64,000 bases of DNA from Aaosphaeria pasadenensis. Taxonomy: Eukaryota > Ascomycota > Dothideomycetes > Pleosporales. Each line of letters begins with the position of its first letter. The first letter of the stretch is position 1. The position numbers were made by a program, and so were the translations under genes. Location of the stretch: the NCBI GenBank assembly GCA_022813625.1, contig JAKLMB010000007.1:682001-746000 (forward strand), given 5' to 3'. The notes under the pieces are model-generated. The model was given only the letters and a program-made list of their open reading frames with translations, did no database searches and was not told the DNA's origin. Positions 58,624 through 64,000 of the stretch are shown here, piece after piece.

Positions 58624-59633
58624 TCGACCAGACCGCGACTAGATCTACATTTCATATACACTTACGATTGTAATGTGTAGGCGGTCGAAGATTTCATGGT
58701 CGGAGATCTTCGATCATTGGCATGCATCAGTCGTCATGTCACGTATAAAGCAACGATACAATCACCGTGAAGATAAAAAGGGTACACATTGGAAAGGGTT
58801 GGTTCTTTATTTATTTTTTCGGGTTGCAATCTTGGGATCTATGTCTGGAGCCTTCTCGGGGCAGAAGATCGATGGATCGCATAGTGCAAATGCATGGTAC
58901 AAAACATAGCGAGAGAAAACATAGCATCAACGACGGTAAACGACAGCATTACGGGTTCAACGCTTTATCCTTATGTTTGGAAACCCTGGGAGTTCTATTT
59001 GGGTAGTTTTTAGATGTACACATATCTGAGTCCATTGCTATTCACTCCAATTCTTGAACATCCCTATTATCATAGACCGTGATCCGTTAACGCGTGAGTG
59101 AGGTTGGCATCGATGATCACCGCCATTCGAATTACACATAATGATAGGTGTTGATAATGTCATACAGTATTTTGAAGGGTGTAGCCGAATATGATGCTCT
59201 ACCATTGCTTGGGAATTTATTCCATGTTCATTGGTGGTGAGGTCATGTGCAGCCGCTTAGTCATTTGTTTTGATTTCTCTCCGGATCCTAGCACGGGCAT
59301 CCGTTCACCTCTCTCTGCCCCCACCGCGGACCAAACATTCACGACCCTCAGGAACCCACGACATATTCGCGTTAGAGAGACCGTTTCGCCCATTCACGAA
59401 CCTTTCAAAATAACCAAACAAATATAATTACCCCCCTTCCTGCCCGGGTTTCCAATTCGCGTGAGTTGCCAGCAACGCCAAGGATTCTCTCAATGCAGCA
59501 CGCGCCAAACCCTCCGTAGCAACCACCAAACATAACCAAAAGACGAAGGCGACCGACAGACATCGAGAGCCGCCACGGTTCCGGGAAAAGAACTCTCGCG
59601 CGCGCACGAAATCGATTTCCCTAAGCCGGACTG
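58624..59633. other. Intergenic region between PSD2 and DSN1
   Basis: 1.0 kb with the PSD2 3'-UTR and the DSN1 promoter. No repeat, palindromic motif or gene is recognised. Confidence 0.6.
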
Positions 59634-61652
59634 ATGACAGCCATACTCGCGAGATCACCTCTACAATCGCTACCAACGGCAATGAATCGCCCTACAACGC
59701 GACGGAAGAGCGCGAGGCATGAGGAGGATGACGGGGGAGCACCGGTCGCGAAAAGGGCAAAGACGACAGCTGCGGCGACGAATGGCGGCGCTGTCGGCGG
59801 CGGATCGAATGGTTCTGGAACAGGGAGGAAGGGCGCAGCGAAGAAGAGTTCAAGGAGTACTACCGGTGAGTATTTTGCCGTACAATGGGGATTTGGGGCA
59901 TCGCGCGCGTTGATTTGCGGTGGAATGAGGGTCGCAAATTGAGCGACAACTTTGCGGGAAAGATTAGGAAAGCTAATTGAGGTTAATAGCATACGACGAG
60001 GACGACGATGGCTTTCAATTCACGCGCCGGACGACGAGGAAGAGCGCCGCGAAGGCCCAGCAACAACCCGCGACCGAGACAATTCCCGAAGAGCCCGCGA
60101 AACCTGCACCCGCGCCGGCGCGCCGGAAGAAGACTCCGGCTGCTGCCCCGAGTGCGCCAGTTCCCGAGCAGAACGACGTTGCACCGAAGCGACGGCGGTC
60201 GACGCGCTTGTCTGCGGATCAGGAGCAGATTGAAATCCGGCAGGGCGCACAGAAACCGGCACCGAAGCGTGTGAGGAAGTCAGTCGCGCCCCCCGTGGAG
60301 AAAGAGAGGGAGAGGGAGAAGGTGAAAAGCAAGAAACAGACTACTCCGGCGCCGGAGACAGCGGTGGAAGACAGGACTGCAAGAGCGCAACCGATTGTGA
60401 AGACCCCGAACCAGAACGAGCTCCATGTGGCTAAGAAACGCGACGGTGCTGCTACAAAGATCATGCTTCCATTTGCGGATACGCCTGTGATTACGAGGAA
60501 TAAAGAAATGCGGAAGGCGAGCAAAGATGGGCACAGAAGGAGTAGCTCGGGGCTGAGAGGGAGGAGGGCGAGCTCGTTGATAGACAGCGGATTGTCAAAT
60601 GGTCAGTTGGAATTGCCTCCAGGACTCCATGTTGACGTGGCTTGGAATCTGACGGTGCATACAGCTTTACCGCATTCCGAGGTGGAAGTCCGCGAATTCT
60701 ACAAGTACATTGAACAGAGTTTACCGGAGCCCAGGCGGATGAAGCAGCTTCTGACCTGGTGTGGTTCAAGAGCGCTGCCAGCAAAGCCGTCAGGAAGCGT
60801 CAAGGATGCAAATGCGATTATGGCAGGTATGGATGACCCGAAATTCTGGATTCATAAATGTGGAAACTGACTGGATGTAGCACGTGCTATACAACAAGAA
60901 CTCATTGACGATTTCGCCAGTAAGCCAGAATTATCAGACTGGTTCAGCAGAGTATGTTCGGAATGATGGCCTGCTTGTGGACTGCACTAATGGGATCAAC
61001 AGGAAGATACTACGCCTCCAAAAACGGTAATCTTGAAACCGAACCCAGTGAATGAAAGGAACCAGACATTACTAAAAGAGATGGAAGAAGAAGTCAAGCG
61101 GTATGTATTGCGTTGTAGATGTTCGTAATACCTTGCTAATAGATCATCAGTCTTGAGGAAGAAAAAGCCGCCTGGGACGCCATATCTGCCGCTTCCAAAT
61201 CAATACAACCGACACCTGTAACAACAGACCAACCTGTACCATCACTCGCAGACATAGACACCTCATTACTCGACCCATCACAAGCCTCCATACTCACCAC
61301 ACTCCAATTATCCATGAATCCACCCTCAACTACCACCGACGACACCGATGAACAGAGACCCTCAGCATCAACATCAGGATCGACGGCATTCAAATTCACC
61401 ACCCCTACTGCCCTACAATTACATCTTTCCGCCCTCGCTATTTCCCTGGAGCCCAACATCGACATCTTCGCAGACGGCGTCCACAAAATCGAACAGTACC
61501 GCAACACCGCCGAGCGAGTAGCTGATCGAGTGCTCGGGACCGCAGCCACACGCCTGGAAGAGCGGGACAAGGCTGTGAAAGAGAAGGTCGGCAGCGAGGG
61601 AATTGGCGTGGGCGACGTCCTGCGAAGTCTGTCTGGCGTACTTAATGAATGA
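59634..61652 (+). CDS. DSN1: Kinetochore protein Dsn1/Mis13 (MIS12/MIND complex)
   Basis: Subunit of the four-protein MIS12/MIND complex that links inner kinetochore CENP-C to the Ndc80 and Knl1 arms. Five exons, 59634-59865, 59990-60826, 60881-60951, 61003-61100 and 61151-61652, encode 579 residues; a second in-frame Met at 59,682 would give 563. The N-terminal half is basic and disordered (Ala/Pro/Lys/Arg-rich, RRRSTRLS). The conserved Mis13 region starts near residue 280: LPPGLHVDVAWN, EVREFYKYIEQSLPEPRRMKQLLTWCGSRALP, then a helical region continuing through EELEEEKAAWDAIS-type sequence to the C terminus. Upstream KGHRRSSSG-type Arg-Ser clusters could be Aurora B sites, as known for Dsn1, but that is inference. 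Confidence 0.9.
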
Positions 61653-62341
61653 TAATTGAAGAAGTAGCGTTTCTTCTTCTTGTTTCTTATTACATGTCGA
61701 AATCACTGTGCTTCAGAAAGACAACAAGTGATTCGATCAGGACCCCATTTCACGATGCAACTGGGAAGAATGTTATATATGCGGAGTTTTATATCCCCCT
61801 TTTTCTCTCTTGAACAAATTCATTTTTCCCCATTCTGGGTTCTTCTTTCCAAAAGTCACACTGAGGCTTGTTTAGGGTCTCATGCGCCTTGTAAGCATGG
61901 TTTGAGTGGTGCAGTGCGGTACGGTGATGTGTAACTACATACCTAGAGTCCCGTATTGCTTGGTGGAAAGGCGCATTCGCGTGTGCGACTTCTTGTTTTT
62001 TTGGTTGAACTGCCGGATTGCCAACTTCCCCATCAGGAACTTGGATTAGGTGAGAATAAATACGCAAATCGTTCATCCAAGCAAGAGAAAGCCCCACTCA
62101 TGTTCTCTTCTCCAAATATTCTTCGTCTGCACCGCTCACCAATCCGGGATGTCGAACCTTGATGTTTGCTGCAATGCTTCACCCATGTCACTGCGCCACG
62201 TTCGGCTGTGTTTCCGTCTAGACGAGTTGGGTATGTGGAGGATAAAAGTCCCCGCTTTGCAGCCTGATGAGCTGGAGGTCTTCATAATACACTATTGTCA
62301 ATATTACAAGGAAGACGAAAACAGCACCGAGCCACACCGCA
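61653..62341. other. Intergenic region between DSN1 and HET-domain gene
   Basis: 689 bp containing the DSN1 3' flank and the promoter of the HET gene. No feature recognised. Confidence 0.6.
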
Positions 62342-64000
62342 ATGGAGATATCGAAGCCTCTGAGAGGGACCGCACACGACCAAGAAGGTAGCCCATCAGT
62401 TTCAACTACGAACTATGGTAGCGAGCGCTTTTGCAGTCGATGTATGGAACACGTTGTTCCGCTGTTTGAATCTCGCGCACCACCTCCCGAGGATTATGAA
62501 TATCTTCTTAGGATAACTACCGATTCTTTCGAAAACACATGCGAGATGTGCAGGTTCTTGTCGTCCTGCTGTACTGCCAAAGACCAGGCAAAACCGTTGG
62601 TATTATGGGCTGTGTCTGCCTTACATAATTACTATGACGAGGTATACTGCTACAACATGTGGTCAGACAAAATAAAAGATTGCTTTCTAGACGAGAGATG
62701 GTGGGTTTTATCACAAGGTTGTGAAGCGTTGGAGTATGGATGCTTCGTGCTAGACGACAAGTCGACGGGACCTGAGAACGAAGGTCAGTGTCGGGCCCGA
62801 TCGCTAGATCCAGAGTCCATTGATTTTGGGATTCTGAAGGAATGGCTGGATACATGTGATCATCACCACACAGGACCCTGTAATGCTGGGGCAACCAGTC
62901 TGCCGCGTCTTTTCTCCGTGATTGACTGCAAAAGGGAACAGCTTTCCCAATTACCTTCTGGCGAAAAGTTTATTGCTTTGTCTTATGTCTGGGGACCGTC
63001 ACCCCCAGAAGAGGCGACAGAGAGTGAGGAGGATAAGGCTTGGAATGCTCTGCCACGTAATATACCGTTGGTAATCAAAGATGCCATGGCTGTAACCATT
63101 GCTCTGGGATATCAGTATCTTTGGGTAGATCGATATTGCATTTCCACAGATTCTGCTCAAAAGCACCAGCAGATATCGGAGATGGACTTAGTCTATTGCT
63201 CCGCACATGCTACCATCATTGCCGAATCAGCACAAATCCCTTCTGATGGACTACCTGGTGTATCAACACGTTGCAGGCAACGGCAACCACAGATAACCTT
63301 GGACAAAGGCGTACTTAGACATACGCTACCGCACGGGGGTGCTGTCATCGGAAACTCCAAATGGGCAAGCAGGGCGTGGTGTTATCAAGAGTACTGTCTT
63401 TCTCGACGAAGGCTATTCTTCACCCAATCCCAAGTGATTTTCGAATGTGCTAAAACGCAAGCACATGAGACCATGTCTACATCGCAGGCCTATTTTCTCG
63501 CAGAAGAGGCTCGGCCATGGAAATCCTTTTTCCCTGCTTGCTACTTTGCAACAGAACAAAGCGCGTCAATCCGGCACGTGTGGGATTCAATCTACAACTA
63601 TACCGGCCGGTCTATGTCGTATGAATCTGATGCGTTAAACGCGATGCTCGGTCTATTCAAGGTGTTTCAATCATCGCCAGTGCCGATTTATCATTTCTGG
63701 GGAGTGCCATATCGGCCATGGGTGAACCGCTCTGACTTGATCGAGAACCCAATTTCATCATTGTGTTGGTATATCATAGGATCTTGGAAGAGGAGGCGGA
63801 CGTTCCCTAGCTGGTCGTGGTTAGGGTGGTCTGGGAGTGTGCTTTCAGAATTTCACGACAAGCAGGATACAGAAACAGATCAAGATCTGAGGATCGGCGC
63901 AGAGACAAGAGACGGCAATGAGGTTCAAGGATGGCCACCGGAGTTGTGCACCAAAAACCGACTCGCGCCGTACCTTCTTCTTGAGGGTAAAACTTCCCAG
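62342..64000 (+). CDS. HET-domain protein, 3' part beyond the right edge
   Basis: Continuous frame of 553 codons with no stop before the window edge. A Cys-rich N-terminal region (FCSRCMEHVVP, CEMCRFLSSCC) precedes the HET domain, whose blocks are visible: FIALSYVWGPSPPE at about 210, YLWVDRYCISTD at about 260 and WASRAWCYQEYCLSRRRLFFT at about 341. HET domains mediate programmed cell death on contact between genetically unlike hyphae (heterokaryon incompatibility), though most family members have no tested role. The start was chosen at the first Met of the open frame; no upstream coding exon was found. The C-terminal part (SYESDALNAMLGLFKVF, FPSWSWLGWSG) follows the usual HET-protein pattern. 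Confidence 0.9.
   Translation, partial: MEISKPLRGTAHDQEGSPSVSTTNYGSERFCSRCMEHVVPLFESRAPPPEDYEYLLRITTDSFENTCEMCRFLSSCCTAKDQAKPLVLWAVSALHNYYDEVYCYNMWSDKIKDCFLDERWWVLSQGCEALEYGCFVLDDKSTGPENEGQCRARSLDPESIDFGILKEWLDTCDHHHTGPCNAGATSLPRLFSVIDCKREQLSQLPSGEKFIALSYVWGPSPPEEATESEEDKAWNALPRNIPLVIKDAMAVTIALGYQYLWVDRYCISTDSAQKHQQISEMDLVYCSAHATIIAESAQIPSDGLPGVSTRCRQRQPQITLDKGVLRHTLPHGGAVIGNSKWASRAWCYQEYCLSRRRLFFTQSQVIFECAKTQAHETMSTSQAYFLAEEARPWKSFFPACYFATEQSASIRHVWDSIYNYTGRSMSYESDALNAMLGLFKVFQSSPVPIYHFWGVPYRPWVNRSDLIENPISSLCWYIIGSWKRRRTFPSWSWLGWSGSVLSEFHDKQDTETDQDLRIGAETRDGNEVQGWPPELCTKNRLAPYLLLEGKTSQ

Noticed and set aside
1..64000. tRNA, rRNA, CRISPR array or secondary-metabolite cluster
   Set aside because: No T-loop/acceptor pattern, rRNA core, regular direct-repeat array, or PKS/NRPS/terpene-type gene was found by eye.

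Overview
This is nuclear DNA from a filamentous ascomycete (Pezizomycotina). The evidence is short GT-AG introns of mostly 48-70 bp with CTAAC/CTGAC-type branch points, long pyrimidine-rich leaders, and a protein set that includes a CFEM protein, a HET-domain protein, an AA9 lytic polysaccharide monooxygenase and a group I G-alpha ending in CGLI. Protein flavour leans towards Dothideomycetes, but that is inference only; no rRNA or other species marker is present.

Fifteen protein genes can be supported, two of them cut by the window edges. From left to right they are: a fungal ubiquitin-like-domain protein (minus, runs off the left edge); an AA9 monooxygenase (minus); a large disordered protein with a short conserved N-terminal core (minus); serine palmitoyltransferase subunit LCB2 (minus); a homeobox regulator resembling HTF1/HOX2 (minus); MDM10 of the ERMES complex (minus), divergent from the ribosome assembly factor MRT4 (plus); an OB-fold RPA1/MEIOB-like protein (plus), convergent with transketolase (minus); a CFEM, single-membrane-span protein with a very long inner tail (minus); a group I G-alpha subunit (plus); a HAD phosphatase like yeast Pyp1/YNL010W (plus); C2-domain phosphatidylserine decarboxylase PSD2 (plus); the kinetochore subunit Dsn1/Mis13 (plus); and a HET-domain protein (plus, runs off the right edge). 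Exon coordinates were read from splice sites that restore the reading frame and conserved family sequence.

Coding sequence is about 25 kb of 64 kb, roughly one gene per 4.3 kb. The gaps are long (up to 6.9 kb) and I recognised no transposon, tRNA, rRNA or CRISPR in them. They carry microsatellites, long one-strand pyrimidine tracts, and two recurrent short palindromic motifs: GTAC-GGA-GTAC (core TACGGAGTA, 14 exact copies, none in an exon) and TACCTAGGTA (4 exact copies). The first is concentrated in the 6.9-kb gap between the CFEM gene and the G-alpha gene.

The genes do not form a biosynthetic cluster or an operon. There are loose themes: membrane lipid and organelle biology (LCB2, PSD2, MDM10), development and signalling (homeobox protein, G-alpha, CFEM protein), and core housekeeping (transketolase, MRT4, Dsn1). 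I did not find a clear undescribed multi-gene system. The best leads are the palindromic motif family, the CFEM receptor-like architecture and the OB-fold protein.
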